Counted from the first letter of the stretch, positions 1 to 11,057 are shown. The stretch is 64,000 nt of DNA from Nocardia transvalensis NBRC 15921 (GCF_000308875.1 NZ_BAGL01000061.1:57295-121294), one strand, 5' to 3'. The notes: generated from the letters alone by a model not told the origin. A program made the numbers and translations.

Positions 1-466
1 GGACCACGCCGGACAGCCGCAGCTGCCGTCTGCTCATCGCCGCGTACCAGGCGAGGGAGGTCACGGCGTCCTGCACGCGGGCGCCGCCGGAATCGTTGAT
101 CGCGACGAACGGGCAGCCGATATCGGCGGCGAAATCCATCGCCGCGGCGACCTTCCGGCCGAACATCTCGCCGACCGAGCCGCCGAACACCGTCTGGTCG
201 TGGGCGATGACCACGACCGGGCGGCCCTCGACGGTGCCGCGGCCGGTGACCACGCCGTCGCCGTACAGCGCGCCGGCGACCCCGGGCTGCTTCACCAGCG
301 CGCCGAATTCCACGAAGCTCCCCGCGTCCAGCAACATATCGATGCGCTCGCGAGGGCTGGGGATCCCCTTGGCCTCGCGCTTGGCGATACCCTTGGCCCC
401 GGCCGGCTCCCGGGCTGTCGCGAGATTCTGCTGGAGCATCTTCAGTTTCGCGGCCGTGGTCTCCAT
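1..466 (-). CDS. acyl-CoA carboxylase beta (carboxyltransferase) subunit, 5' part only
   Basis: The first 155 residues of a biotin-dependent carboxyltransferase of the AccD/PccB family are visible; the gene runs off the left edge. These proteins transfer CO2 from carboxybiotin to acetyl-, propionyl- or longer acyl-CoA in the cytoplasm. The translation shows the family pattern: an N-terminal helix, SPRERIDMLLDAGSFVE (about residues 38-54), then VVIAHDQTVFGGSVGEMFG and VAINDSGGARVQDAV of the crotonase-like fold. The ATG at 466 is preceded by GGGAGGAC at a good distance. The gene is divergent from the TetR-like gene. The acyl-CoA specificity cannot be told from this part. Confidence 0.85.
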   Translation of the reverse strand, partial: METTAAKLKMLQQNLATAREPAGAKGIAKREAKGIPSPRERIDMLLDAGSFVEFGALVKQPGVAGALYGDGVVTGRGTVEGRPVVVIAHDQTVFGGSVGEMFGRKVAAAMDFAADIGCPFVAINDSGGARVQDAVTSLAWYAAMSRRQLRLSGVV

Positions 467-543
467 GCGCAGCGTCCTCCCTCGTTTGCCCTCGATTCGC
501 CGTACCGATCGACCTTAGCCGGAGTAGACGCGTTCACAACTAT

Positions 544-2244
544 GTGCACTGCAATAGACTCTCGGCCGTGTCGTCCACAGCTATACACCGCGGTACCGAG
601 CAGACCTATCAGCGCCGGGCCGGCCGTGCGCTGGAGGAGCGCACGAAGGCGATGATCGTCGCGGCGGCCGAGCGGGTCATGACGTCCGCCGGGCCGGAAC
701 AGCCGATCGCGCACCTGACGACCGCCGACGTGTGCGCGGCGGCGCGCGGCTACGTCCGGCGCGACGGCACCGAGGGGCCGATTCCGAAGGCCACCATGTG
801 GAAGCACTTCAAGACGATGGCGGCGCTCGCGGCCGCGGTCGCCGACCGGATGACCGCCGAGAACCGGCCGGTCCCCCAGCGGATCATCGACCTGGCGGCC
901 GGTCACGGCGAGGCCGAGTCCCGGCCCGGCGCCGTGGACGTGTCGCGGCTGGAGGCCCGCTATTCCAGCCGCACCTACGAGATCTCGCAGCTGGTCGAGC
1001 AGTTCGACGCCGCCGCGGCCCGCGACGACCGGTCCGACATGCTGTACTGGTCGGCCGAACTCGCCGAGCGCCGGCTGCGGGAGCATCGCCGCGGCGACCG
1101 GGATCCGATCGTCGCGGCCGGTGAATGGGCCCGGCGCGGGTTACGCCTGGTCGACGTCGACTCACGCCTGGACTGCATGATCGGCATCCGCTGCGCCCGC
1201 GCCGCGGCGGCGGCCGAAACGGTCCTGTCGCGACGGCCCGAGTACGAGGCCACCGGTCTGAGCCGGATCCGCTCGCTGAAGGAGTCCGAGGGCGAACTGG
1301 CCGCGGTCCTCGGCTGGGACCTGCACCGGGAGCTGGCCCGGTTCCACGCCGACCACGCGCGCGCCCTCACGGAGGAGGATCCGGAACGCGAGATGCGCGC
1401 GATGCGGACCGTCGCGACCGCGCTGATCGCGATGTGCGGACCCGAGTCCACCCACGCCCGCGAACCCCAGGACGTCTTGCGCGCGGGGGAACTCGCCGAA
1501 ATCATCGCCGGGCTACGCCGTCTCGAGATGGCCTATGCCGCCCATCCGGAGCATCGGCGGCTGTTCGCCACTGTCTTCGACGACGATGTCGCCGCGACGA
1601 CGCGCGAGTTGCTGGCCTGCTTCCCGGCGACCACGGGCGGGCGCCGCCACGAGGGCAATGTCCGCGCGCTGCTCCGGCTCGACGATCTCACCGAGCGGCT
1701 GCACCGCCTCGACCCGGACACCGATCCCGGTGCGGTGATCGCGAGCGTCGACGGGTACGAGCAGGCCTCGGTCGACCTGCTCCGGACCGCCGAATTCGGC
1801 ACCGTCCGAGATATTTTCGTCGCCCGGTACCTCACCGCCAAGGCCCGCGCCCTCGCGTTGCAGCACGGCGGGACCCGCGAACCGGACCGGGCGCCCGGCG
1901 GTCCGCTGGTCAATCCGAGGCCGGCAGGACTGATCCGGGCCGCGATCCGCTACTACGACCACGCCGCCAAGGTGACCAGCACCCGCGGCGCCGACGGCGT
2001 CCTGCGTGCCCAGGCCGCGCGGGCCGGGGCCGACCTCGCGAACTCGGATCTGCTCGGCGGCGGCCGGATCGCCGACGAGACAACCGAATCCGGGGACGGC
2101 GAATTCGACCGCATCGTGCGCACGATCAACGACCTGGTACTCATCACCGTCAGCCGCCGCAACCGCTTCACCGACGCCGAGGTCCAGCGCCTGCTGGATA
2201 TGGTCGACCCGATGTACTACTACATCACCTCGGGTAGAAATTGA
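544..2244 (+). CDS. TetR-like DNA-binding protein with a long uncharacterised C-terminal region
   Basis: A 566-residue protein I do not recognise as a named family. Residues about 30-105 resemble a TetR N-terminal helix-turn-helix (MIVAAAERVM, then ATMWKHFKTMAALAAAVADR). The remaining roughly 450 residues are helix-rich, highly charged and have no evident membrane segment or catalytic motif. TetR proteins are normally about 200 residues, so the C-terminal part is unusually large and may be a sensor or protein-binding domain (inference). The upstream start at 544 has no clear ribosome binding site, and later starts such as the GTG near 569 are possible. It is transcribed divergently from the carboxyltransferase gene, 77 bases away. 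Confidence 0.6.
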   Translation: MHCNRLSAVSSTAIHRGTEQTYQRRAGRALEERTKAMIVAAAERVMTSAGPEQPIAHLTTADVCAAARGYVRRDGTEGPIPKATMWKHFKTMAALAAAVADRMTAENRPVPQRIIDLAAGHGEAESRPGAVDVSRLEARYSSRTYEISQLVEQFDAAAARDDRSDMLYWSAELAERRLREHRRGDRDPIVAAGEWARRGLRLVDVDSRLDCMIGIRCARAAAAAETVLSRRPEYEATGLSRIRSLKESEGELAAVLGWDLHRELARFHADHARALTEEDPEREMRAMRTVATALIAMCGPESTHAREPQDVLRAGELAEIIAGLRRLEMAYAAHPEHRRLFATVFDDDVAATTRELLACFPATTGGRRHEGNVRALLRLDDLTERLHRLDPDTDPGAVIASVDGYEQASVDLLRTAEFGTVRDIFVARYLTAKARALALQHGGTREPDRAPGGPLVNPRPAGLIRAAIRYYDHAAKVTSTRGADGVLRAQAARAGADLANSDLLGGGRIADETTESGDGEFDRIVRTINDLVLITVSRRNRFTDAEVQRLLDMVDPMYYYITSGRN

Positions 2245-2291
2245 CCTGCATTACCTGGTGCGGCCATCTCCCACTTGCACCGGAGCCCCGC

Positions 2292-2576
2292 TCACGAGCC
2301 GATCGCGGCGTTCATGATGGTGCCCGCGCTGGTGGCGATGATGCCGCCGATCATGGCGCCCGCCACCATCTTCGGGGAGTCGGAGATGCCGCCGCCCGCC
2401 CACTTCTCCCACGCGAAACGTCCTCCCGCGTAGGTGATGCCCATCACGCCGGACAGGATGACGAACCAGGTGAAGTACCGCACGAGCTTCATCAGCTTGT
2501 CCGCGGCGGGCGGCGTCTCGGGTGTGGGGTTGCCGATCTGAGCGAGGATGGTGTCGTGAACGGCCGCGAGGATCAT
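2292..2576 (-). CDS. small two-helix membrane protein, copy A of a tandem pair
   Basis: A 94-residue protein of unknown function, nearly the same as the next gene. Residues 1-25 are a short soluble N-terminus, then come the hydrophobic segments YFTWFVILSGVMGITYAGG (about 34-52) and MVAGAMIGGIIATSAGTIMN near the C-terminus, joined by a Gly-rich linker GGGISDSP. Two short helices with a small-residue-rich second helix recall VirB2/TrbC pilins or holins, but no such family can be assigned and no transfer genes are nearby. ATG 2576 is preferred over ATG 2582 because GGAAAGAG lies six bases upstream of 2576 and directly abuts 2582. It differs from copy B at about ten positions plus a one-residue linker change. 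Confidence 0.7.
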   Translation of the reverse strand: MILAAVHDTILAQIGNPTPETPPAADKLMKLVRYFTWFVILSGVMGITYAGGRFAWEKWAGGGISDSPKMVAGAMIGGIIATSAGTIMNAAIGS

Positions 2577-2613
2577 GCACATCTCTTTCCGAGGTCGGTG
2601 AACCAGCCCGTAA

Positions 2614-2640
2614 CTGTCGCGAAAATAATACTGTCCGAAA
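2614..2640 (-). promoter_or_regulatory. conserved upstream block of copy A
   Basis: The 12-base block CTGTCGCGAAAA lies 38 bases upstream of the start codon of copy A and at the same distance upstream of copy B (2990-3001). It is followed on the minus strand side by a TATTAT-like element in copy A. The duplication therefore includes the promoter region. Whether the block is an operator or simply recent duplication is not decided by the sequence. Confidence 0.4.
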
Positions 2641-2673
2641 GAGATTGGGGGCCACCCCGTCCGGGAAGATCGC

Positions 2674-2952
2674 TCAGGTGCCGATCGCGGCATTCATGAT
2701 GGTCCCGGCGCTGGTGGCGATGATGCCGCCGATCATGGCGCCGATGACCATCTTCGGCGAGGGGCCGGCGCCGATGGATTTCTCCCACGCGAAACGTCCT
2801 CCCGCGTAGGTGATGCCGAGCACACCGGACAGGATGACGAACCAGGTGAAGTACCGGACCAGTTTCATCAGCTTGTCGGCGGCGGGCGGGGTCTCCGGCG
2901 CCGGATTGCCGATCTGAGCGAGGAGGGTGTCGTGTACGGCCGCGAGGATCAT
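2674..2952 (-). CDS. small two-helix membrane protein, copy B of a tandem pair
   Basis: A 92-residue paralogue of the preceding gene, with the same architecture: soluble N-terminus MILAAVHDTLLAQIGNP, first membrane segment ending GITYAGGRFAWEK, linker with one residue less, and second hydrophobic segment MVIGAMIGGIIATSAGTIMN. The ATG at 2952 has an AAAAGAGA ribosome binding site at normal spacing. An upstream in-frame start at 2985 would add 11 residues without a good site. Copy A follows about 100 bases downstream on the same strand, so the two may be co-transcribed or use the duplicated promoters. Function unknown. Confidence 0.7.
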   Translation of the reverse strand: MILAAVHDTLLAQIGNPAPETPPAADKLMKLVRYFTWFVILSGVLGITYAGGRFAWEKSIGAGPSPKMVIGAMIGGIIATSAGTIMNAAIGT

Positions 2953-2989
2953 GGGGTCTCTTTTCCCGGGGTCGTGGACCAGCACGAAG

Positions 2990-3015
2990 CTGTCGCGAAA
3001 ACGATAGTGTCAGAA
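2990..3015 (-). promoter_or_regulatory. conserved upstream block of copy B
   Basis: Same CTGTCGCGAAAA block as at 2614-2625, again 38 bases from the ATG. Similarity between the two upstream regions extends over roughly 55-60 bases and then fades, which marks the edge of the duplicated unit. Confidence 0.4.
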
Positions 3016-3079
3016 CGCAATCGACATCCGGAACCATCATACCGGGTCTCTCGCGTCGCGTGAGCGTTGTCGCGCGGAA

Positions 3080-4141
3080 CTATTCCGCCATCGCGGGCAT
3101 CGAGTTCACCAGGGCCGTAGGGATCTTCGGGAGGGCGTAGGGGTGATGGGTTGTGAGCCAACCGATCAGTTCCTCGCGGACGGCGCAGCGCAGCGTCCAG
3201 ACGTCGTCGGAGTTGCGGGCCGACATGGACGCCCGGACCACGATGCTGGTCGGGGTGCTGTCGGTGACCAGCAGGTTCCAGTTGCGCCCGTCCCAGTCCT
3301 CGCGGTGGCGCAGGTATTCGCGCAGATGGTCGCGCAGGTCCGCGACGGGGGCGCTGTGGTCCAGATACAGGAAGACGGTGCCGGTGATCTGCGACCCGCC
3401 GCGCGACCAGTTCTCGTAGGGCTTGCTGTTGAAGTACGACACCGGCATGGTCAGCCGCCGATCGTCCCAGATCCGCACGGTGAGGAACGACAGGGTGATC
3501 TCCTCGACGGTGCCCCACTCCCCCTCGACCACCACGGTGTCACCGATCTTCACCGAATCGCCGAACGCGATCTGCAGCCCGGCCATGAGATTGCCGAGCG
3601 TCGACTGCGCCGCGACACCGGCGATGATGCCGATGACACCGGCCGAGGCGAGCAGCGAGGTGCCGAGCGTGCGCAGGCCCGGGAACAGCAGCAGCATCAC
3701 CACGGCCGCGCTCGTCAGGGCGAGGATGAACGTGACGATCCGGCGCACCAGCGTGAGCTGGGTGTGCAGCCGGCGCACCCGCGCGGTGTCGGCGGTGCGG
3801 CCGGCGTACTTGTCCAGGGTGTTCTCGGCGACGGCGTCGACGGCCCGGATGGTCAGCCAGGCGGCGGCCAGGATCGCCGCGGTGGCGAGGATATTGCGGA
3901 TCACCTCGTCCTGCCGCAGGTGCAGCTCGGCCAAGGGGTAGGTCAGCTGTAATCCCGCGGATCCCAGCAGGATCTGCAGCGGCAGCTGGACCCGGCGCAG
4001 CAGGCCGGGTAATCGGGTCCTCGGGTGTTTGGTCGCGCTGTAGCACAGCACGCGATCGGTCAGCAGCCCCAGCGTCACGGTCACCACGAGCGTGACGCCG
4101 AAGACGATCAGCGGGCGAAGTACCTCCTCCAAGGCGTCCAA
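3080..4141 (-). CDS. MscS-family mechanosensitive channel
   Basis: A 353-residue inner-membrane small-conductance mechanosensitive channel that would release solutes on hypo-osmotic shock. Hydrophobic helices occur at about residues 10-28, 80-100, 130-155 and a pore helix at about 158-190, with the MscS-type pore lining LLASAGVIGIIAGVAAQS followed by TLGNLMAGLQIAFGDSVKIG. The beta domain (DTVVVEGEWGTVEEITL) and a C-terminal alpha/beta domain follow. The longest frame starts with TTG at 4141, directly abutting AAGGAG; the next TTG at 4132 has better spacing from it, so the true N-terminus may be three residues shorter. It stands alone between the small membrane pair and ftsK. Confidence 0.85.
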   Translation of the reverse strand: MDALEEVLRPLIVFGVTLVVTVTLGLLTDRVLCYSATKHPRTRLPGLLRRVQLPLQILLGSAGLQLTYPLAELHLRQDEVIRNILATAAILAAAWLTIRAVDAVAENTLDKYAGRTADTARVRRLHTQLTLVRRIVTFILALTSAAVVMLLLFPGLRTLGTSLLASAGVIGIIAGVAAQSTLGNLMAGLQIAFGDSVKIGDTVVVEGEWGTVEEITLSFLTVRIWDDRRLTMPVSYFNSKPYENWSRGGSQITGTVFLYLDHSAPVADLRDHLREYLRHREDWDGRNWNLLVTDSTPTSIVVRASMSARNSDDVWTLRCAVREELIGWLTTHHPYALPKIPTALVNSMPAMAE

Positions 4142-4253
4142 CTCCTTGCGACGGGTGTCAGATGGGCCAACCAGCCACGCTACCTACCGATCCGGGGACC
4201 GGCGCAAGTCCGCAGCAGCGGAGGTGAATTCACTCACACGCTCGTCGCAGGGG

Positions 4254-6875
<2,622 letters not shown>

Positions 6876-7115
6876 GGGTCTCAGGCTAGCGGCAATCGCC
6901 CCATCCAGACCATCCGCAACACCCACACCACGCACATCACAGTGCGGGCGCGGGGGTGGTTTGACCGGCCGGGATGGGTCTCGACGACCGCCGGATCAGC
7001 AGGAAAAGGGACCCCAGCAGGGCAAACATGGCCAAGTGTCCATGGGAGGATTTCGCGACGTAGCGGGACGTGGGCCGGGCTCGAGTGAAAGTGAGAAATG
7101 TCCGAGGCTCGGCGA

Positions 7116-7144
7116 GTCACAGTGACGGATTTCGTCACTGTGAC
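7116..7144. promoter_or_regulatory. inverted repeat GTCACAGTGACG / CGTCACTGTGAC
   Basis: Twelve-base perfect arms separated by five bases (GATTT). Each arm holds an 11-base near-palindrome, GTCACAGTGAC or GTCACTGTGAC, 17 bases apart. It lies about 240 bases upstream of ftsK and downstream of the TIGR03085 gene. It could be an operator pair or a hairpin; no regulator is adjacent. The rest of the 335-base gap 6876-7209 shows no convincing gene, only this repeat and the palindromic element at 7171. Confidence 0.4.
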
Positions 7145-7170
7145 CGTGCGATTCCAAACGGCCACGCCCC

Positions 7171-7202
7171 TTTTTTTCCGGCACGCTTTTGGCCGGAATC
7201 CC
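7171..7202. repeat. dispersed palindromic repeat, single hairpin (site 1)
   Basis: A single copy of the window's recurrent element: seven T, then stem TTCCGGC, loop ACGCTTTTG, stem GCCGGAA, then TCCC. It ends eight bases from the stop codon of the TIGR03085 gene (7210). The same core recurs at seven other intergenic places listed below. Confidence 0.85.
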
Positions 7203-7209
7203 TCGCCTG

Positions 7210-7833
7210 TCAGACGCTGCGGTCGGTGGAGAATACGGCCTTGATGTCTTCCTCGGAGCCTGCGGCGTCCACGCGAACTTCGTTGCGGCCGAAGGCGTGC
7301 AGGAGGAGTTCCGATGGCGGGGCTGTCAGCAGGACGGCGTCGCCGCCGGCGTTGTGGGCGGTGACGCGGTCACCGGCGGGGGTGGTGAGGACCACCGTGA
7401 CCGGGGATTTGCGGTAGGCCATGCGGGCCATGCGGCGGACCGAATGCCAGAGCTTGGTCTCGTCGGCCTCGCTCAATATCCGTGGCTCCCAACCGGGTTC
7501 GCCGCGGCGCACGTCCTCGTGATGGACGAACATCTCGGTGAGATTGACCACCGCGTCGAGCGGGGCCAGCGGCGACCACCACGGCGGGCCGGTGCGGATC
7601 TGCTCCAGCAGTTCGGTGAAGGGCCGGCGCGCGGCGGCGGCCTGCACCGACTCCAGATGTCCGGCAAGGGGTTTCAGCAGGATGCCGGGGGCGGCGTCGG
7701 GCCGGCGCTCGCGCACCACCAGGTGTGCGGCCAGATCCCGCACGGTCCAGGTACCGCACAGTGTCGGCGCGTCGGGACCCGCCGCGGTCATGGTCACGAC
7801 CAGGGCGCGCCGCTCCCGTTGAGCCAAACTCAT
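7210..7833 (-). CDS. TIGR03085-type (DinB/maleylpyruvate isomerase-like) protein
   Basis: A 207-residue protein of the actinobacterial TIGR03085 group, built on the mycothiol-dependent maleylpyruvate isomerase N-terminal / DinB four-helix fold. The N-terminus shows ALVVTMTAAGPDAPTLCGTW followed by TVRDLAAHLVVRE, the usual WTVRDLAAHL pattern whose His is a potential metal ligand; further His residues occur in VHHEDVRRG. The exact reaction is unknown for the group. The ATG at 7833 is the natural start. It sits between ftsK and RNase J on the same strand, 68 bases downstream of the RNase J stop. Confidence 0.75.
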   Translation of the reverse strand: MSLAQRERRALVVTMTAAGPDAPTLCGTWTVRDLAAHLVVRERRPDAAPGILLKPLAGHLESVQAAAARRPFTELLEQIRTGPPWWSPLAPLDAVVNLTEMFVHHEDVRRGEPGWEPRILSEADETKLWHSVRRMARMAYRKSPVTVVLTTPAGDRVTAHNAGGDAVLLTAPPSELLLHAFGRNEVRVDAAGSEEDIKAVFSTDRSV

Positions 7834-7901
7834 ACCCCGAGCCTAATCGACCCGGAAGCGGCCGGACTGTGGCCGCCGCCACATCCGGCCGTTGGAGCTG
7901 G

Positions 7902-10046
7902 TCAGACGCCCAGAACTGTCGGGACGATCATCGGGCGGCGGCGGTAGGCCTCGGCGACCCAGCGCCCGACCACCCGGCGCACGCTCTGCGCGATGCGGTG
8001 GGTGTCGGTGACGCCCTCACCGGCCAGGCGCTGCAACTCCGCCTCCACCAGTTTCTGCGCCTCGACCAGCGCACCCGGGTCGTCGGAGAACCCGCGGCCG
8101 CTCACCTCGGGGGCGCTGACGGCCTTACCGGTGGTCGCGTCGACGGCGACGGTGATGGCGATGAAACCACCCTCGCCCAGGGTCAGGCGATCCGACAGCG
8201 TCGACTCACCCACATCGCCGACAGACAGGCCGTCGACGTAGACCTGGCCGACCGGGAAGCGTCCGACGATCGAGGCGATCCCGTCCACCAGGTCCACCAC
8301 CACGCCGTTCTCGGCCAGCATGACCCGGTCCTCCGGGACGCCGGTGGCGACGGCCAGCGCGCCGTTGGCGCGCAGGTGCCGCCATTCGCCGTGCACGGGC
8401 ATGGCATTGGTGGGGCGCACCGCGTTGTACAGGTACAGCAGCTCGCCGGCCGAGGCGTGGCCGGAGACGTGCACCTTCGCGTTCTGCTGCGTGACCACGG
8501 TCGCGCCGAGCCGGGCCAGCCCGTTGACCACGCCGAAGACCGCGTTCTCGTTACCCGGGATGAGCGAGGAGGCCAGCACCACGAGATCGTCGGCGCGGAT
8601 GTTGATCTGGCGGTGGTCGCCGCGCGCCATCCGCGACAGCGCCGACAGCGGCTCGCCCTGCGATCCGGTCGAGATCAGCACCAGCTTGTGCACGGGCAGA
8701 TTCGCGGCCTGATCCAGGTCGACCACGATCCCGTCGGGGAGTTCGAGGTAGCCCAGGTCCTGCGCGATCTGCATATTGCGGACCATCGAGCGGCCGACGA
8801 AGCAGATCCGGCGGTCGTAGCGCTGCGCGACATCCACCACCTGCTGGATGCGGTGCACGTGGCTGGCGAACGAGGCGACGATCACCCGGCCCTTGGCCTT
8901 GCCGATGACGTTGTCGAGCACCGGCCCGATCTCGCGCTCGGGGGTGACGAAGCCGGGCACCTCGGCATTGGTGGAGTCGACGAGGAACATGTCCACGCCC
9001 TCGTCACCGAGGCGGGAGAATCCGGCCAGGTCGGTGAGCCGGCCGTCCAGCGGCAGCTGATCGAGCTTGATGTCGCCGGTGTGCAGGGCCAGGCCCGCCG
9101 GGGTGCGGACCGCCACCGCGATGGCGTCCGGGATCGAGTGGTTGACCGCGAAGTACTCGCACTCGAACGGGCCGTGCGTGGTCTTCTCGCCCTCGGTGAC
9201 CTCGACCAGCTTCGGCTGCAACCGGTGCTCGCGGCACTTGGCGGCGACCAGGGCGAGGGTGAACTTGGAGCCGACGACCGGGAGGTCGGGGCGCAGGCGC
9301 AGCAGGAAGGGCACCGCGCCGATGTGGTCCTCGTGACCGTGGGTGAGCACCACGGCCGCGACCTCGTCGATCCGGTTCTCGATAGGCTGGAAGTCGGGCA
9401 GGATCAGGTCGACGCCGGGCTGCTGGTCCTCGGGGAACAGCACGCCGCAGTCGATGATCAGCATCTTGCCGTCGAATTCGAAAACGGTCATGTTGCGGCC
9501 GATTTCGCCGATGCCGCCGAGCGCGAAGATGCGCAGGCCCTGGCGCGGCAGGCGGCCGGGCTGACCCAGGGCGGGGATGCCGGCCGGCTGCGGTTCGGGC
9601 TGTTCGTTGCGAGCCTGGTCGGCGCGGGCCCGGGCCTGTTCGGCCCGGCCACGTCCGTTCTGACGGCCCCGGCCGCCCCGACGCTGCCGGTCCGGCCGCT
9701 CGGACCGCCCGGATTCGGCCGAAACCTGTTGCGGCGCGGCCTTTTCGGCCTTGTTCAGATCCTGCTCCGCGGCCTTGGCAAGCTCCCGCTCCTCGCGAGC
9801 GGCCGCCTTCGCCTGCTGTTCCACAGTTTCCGACTTCGCCTGCTGTGCCACCGATTCCGACTTCGGCTGCTGCGCCACCGATTCCGGTTTCGCCTGCTGC
9901 GCCACTGACTCCGGTTTCACCTGCTGCGCCGCCGTTTCCGGCTTCGCTTGCTGTGCCCTCGTTTCCGGCGGCGGTGCCGGGTCGGGGGCGCCGGCGCCCC
10001 GGGAGGCGGCTCTGCGGCGGGGGCGGCGGGCTTCCGCGTCACTCAT
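7902..10046 (-). CDS. rnj: ribonuclease J (metallo-beta-lactamase/beta-CASP RNase)
   Basis: A 714-residue cytoplasmic RNase with 5'-to-3' exonuclease and endonuclease activity in RNA maturation and decay. The metallo-beta-lactamase core starts at about residue 155 with GLRIFALGGIGEIGRNMTV, followed by the zinc motif VVLTHGHEDHIGAVPFLLR, DIKLDQLPLDGRLTDLAGF, the beta-CASP region (VIVASFASHVHRIQQVVDVA), and MPVHGEWRHLRANGALA. The family core is about 555 residues; the extra 150 N-terminal residues are low-complexity, basic and Gln/Glu/Lys-rich, including six 9-residue repeats. Its start overlaps the dapA stop by 4 bases (ATGA), as for the Rv2752c-Rv2753c pair. Confidence 0.95.
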   Translation of the reverse strand: MSDAEARRPRRRAASRGAGAPDPAPPPETRAQQAKPETAAQQVKPESVAQQAKPESVAQQPKSESVAQQAKSETVEQQAKAAAREERELAKAAEQDLNKAEKAAPQQVSAESGRSERPDRQRRGGRGRQNGRGRAEQARARADQARNEQPEPQPAGIPALGQPGRLPRQGLRIFALGGIGEIGRNMTVFEFDGKMLIIDCGVLFPEDQQPGVDLILPDFQPIENRIDEVAAVVLTHGHEDHIGAVPFLLRLRPDLPVVGSKFTLALVAAKCREHRLQPKLVEVTEGEKTTHGPFECEYFAVNHSIPDAIAVAVRTPAGLALHTGDIKLDQLPLDGRLTDLAGFSRLGDEGVDMFLVDSTNAEVPGFVTPEREIGPVLDNVIGKAKGRVIVASFASHVHRIQQVVDVAQRYDRRICFVGRSMVRNMQIAQDLGYLELPDGIVVDLDQAANLPVHKLVLISTGSQGEPLSALSRMARGDHRQINIRADDLVVLASSLIPGNENAVFGVVNGLARLGATVVTQQNAKVHVSGHASAGELLYLYNAVRPTNAMPVHGEWRHLRANGALAVATGVPEDRVMLAENGVVVDLVDGIASIVGRFPVGQVYVDGLSVGDVGESTLSDRLTLGEGGFIAITVAVDATTGKAVSAPEVSGRGFSDDPGALVEAQKLVEAELQRLAGEGVTDTHRIAQSVRRVVGRWVAEAYRRRPMIVPTVLGV
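9804..9965 (-). repeat. 27-base coding tandem repeat in the RNase J N-terminus
   Basis: Six consecutive 9-residue units of the type ESVAQQAKP (about residues 28-81 of RNase J), seen in the DNA as 27-base direct repeats with codon-level variation. The unit is charged and Gln-rich, predicting a flexible or helical linker. Copy number is likely variable between strains (inference). Confidence 0.75.
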
Positions 10047-10951
10047 GCGTAAACCCCCGCGGCCTCCAGTTCGGCGGCGATGGAGTGCAGCACCTCGCCC
10101 TCGGGCATCAGCTGCGGCAACCGCGGCTCGCCCACATCGATGCCCAGCAGGCGCAGCGCGGCCTTGGTCATCGCGACGCCGCCCACCCGCGCCATCGCGC
10201 GCATCAGCGGCAGCATGCTCACATTGATCTCGCGGGCGCCCTGGACGTCACCGGCGAGGTACGCCTCGCGCAGCGCCAGCATGCGCTCCGGCACGATCTG
10301 GCCGATCACACTGATGAATCCGACCGCGCCGACCGACAGCCACGGCAGGTTCAGCACGTCGTCGCCGGAGTACCAGTCCAGGCCGGTCTCCGCGATCAGC
10401 TCCGCGCCGACGCCCAGGTCACCCTTGGCGTCCTTCACCGCGACGATGTGCGGATGTTCGGCGAGGCGGCGGATGGTCTCGGGCAGGATCGGCACCACCG
10501 ACCGCGGCGGGATGTCGTACAGGGTGACCGGCAACTCGGTGGCGTCAGCGATCGTCAGGAAGTGCGCCAGCAGGCCCTCCTGCGTCGGACGCGAGTAGTA
10601 CGGGGTCACCAGCAGCAGGCCGTGCGCGCCCGCCCGCTGGGCGACGCGCGCGAGTTCGATGCTGTGCGCGGTGTCGTAGGTGCCGGCGCCCGCGATCACC
10701 GTCGCGCGGTCGCCGACCGCGTCGACGACGGCGTGCAGCAGATCGAACTTCTCCGACTCGGTGGTGGTCGGCGATTCGCCGGTGGTCCCGGAGATCGCGA
10801 GCAGGTCGACACCCCGGTCGACCAGGCGTGTGGCCAAGGCGACGCCGGCATCGACATCGAGCTTGCCCTCGGCAGTGAAGGGGGTCACCATCGCGACACC
10901 GACCGTGCCGGACGCGCGCAGCCCTGTTCGCGTCGATTCACCGTTCGTCAT
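10043..10951 (-). CDS. dapA: 4-hydroxy-tetrahydrodipicolinate synthase
   Basis: A 302-residue TIM-barrel lyase that condenses pyruvate with aspartate semialdehyde in lysine and diaminopimelate synthesis. Evidence: VGVAMVTPFTAEGKLDVDAG near the N-terminus, the substrate motif ISGTTGESPTT, the Tyr in LLLVTPYYSRPTQEG, and the Schiff-base lysine in HIVAVKDAKGDL. ATG 10951 is chosen over the TTG at 10960; neither has a strong ribosome binding site, so a leaderless transcript is possible. It forms an operon with rnj. In M. tuberculosis thyX lies upstream of dapA; here that place is taken by a divergent antitoxin-like gene. Confidence 0.93.
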   Translation of the reverse strand: MTNGESTRTGLRASGTVGVAMVTPFTAEGKLDVDAGVALATRLVDRGVDLLAISGTTGESPTTTESEKFDLLHAVVDAVGDRATVIAGAGTYDTAHSIELARVAQRAGAHGLLLVTPYYSRPTQEGLLAHFLTIADATELPVTLYDIPPRSVVPILPETIRRLAEHPHIVAVKDAKGDLGVGAELIAETGLDWYSGDDVLNLPWLSVGAVGFISVIGQIVPERMLALREAYLAGDVQGAREINVSMLPLMRAMARVGGVAMTKAALRLLGIDVGEPRLPQLMPEGEVLHSIAAELEAAGVYA

Positions 10952-11057
10952 GGTCAGCAAGGCTAGCAGTGTTTATAAGGCGTCGGGCTCGCCGTCTGCG
11001 CTGTGCTGCCGGGGTGTGGCGGGGGGCACGTGAGCCGAAGAGTCGTGACGGCAGAGA

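Noticed and set aside
6881..7165. 94-codon minus-strand ORF upstream of ftsK
   Set aside because: No ribosome binding site, composition unlike coding sequence, and it crosses the inverted repeat at 7116.
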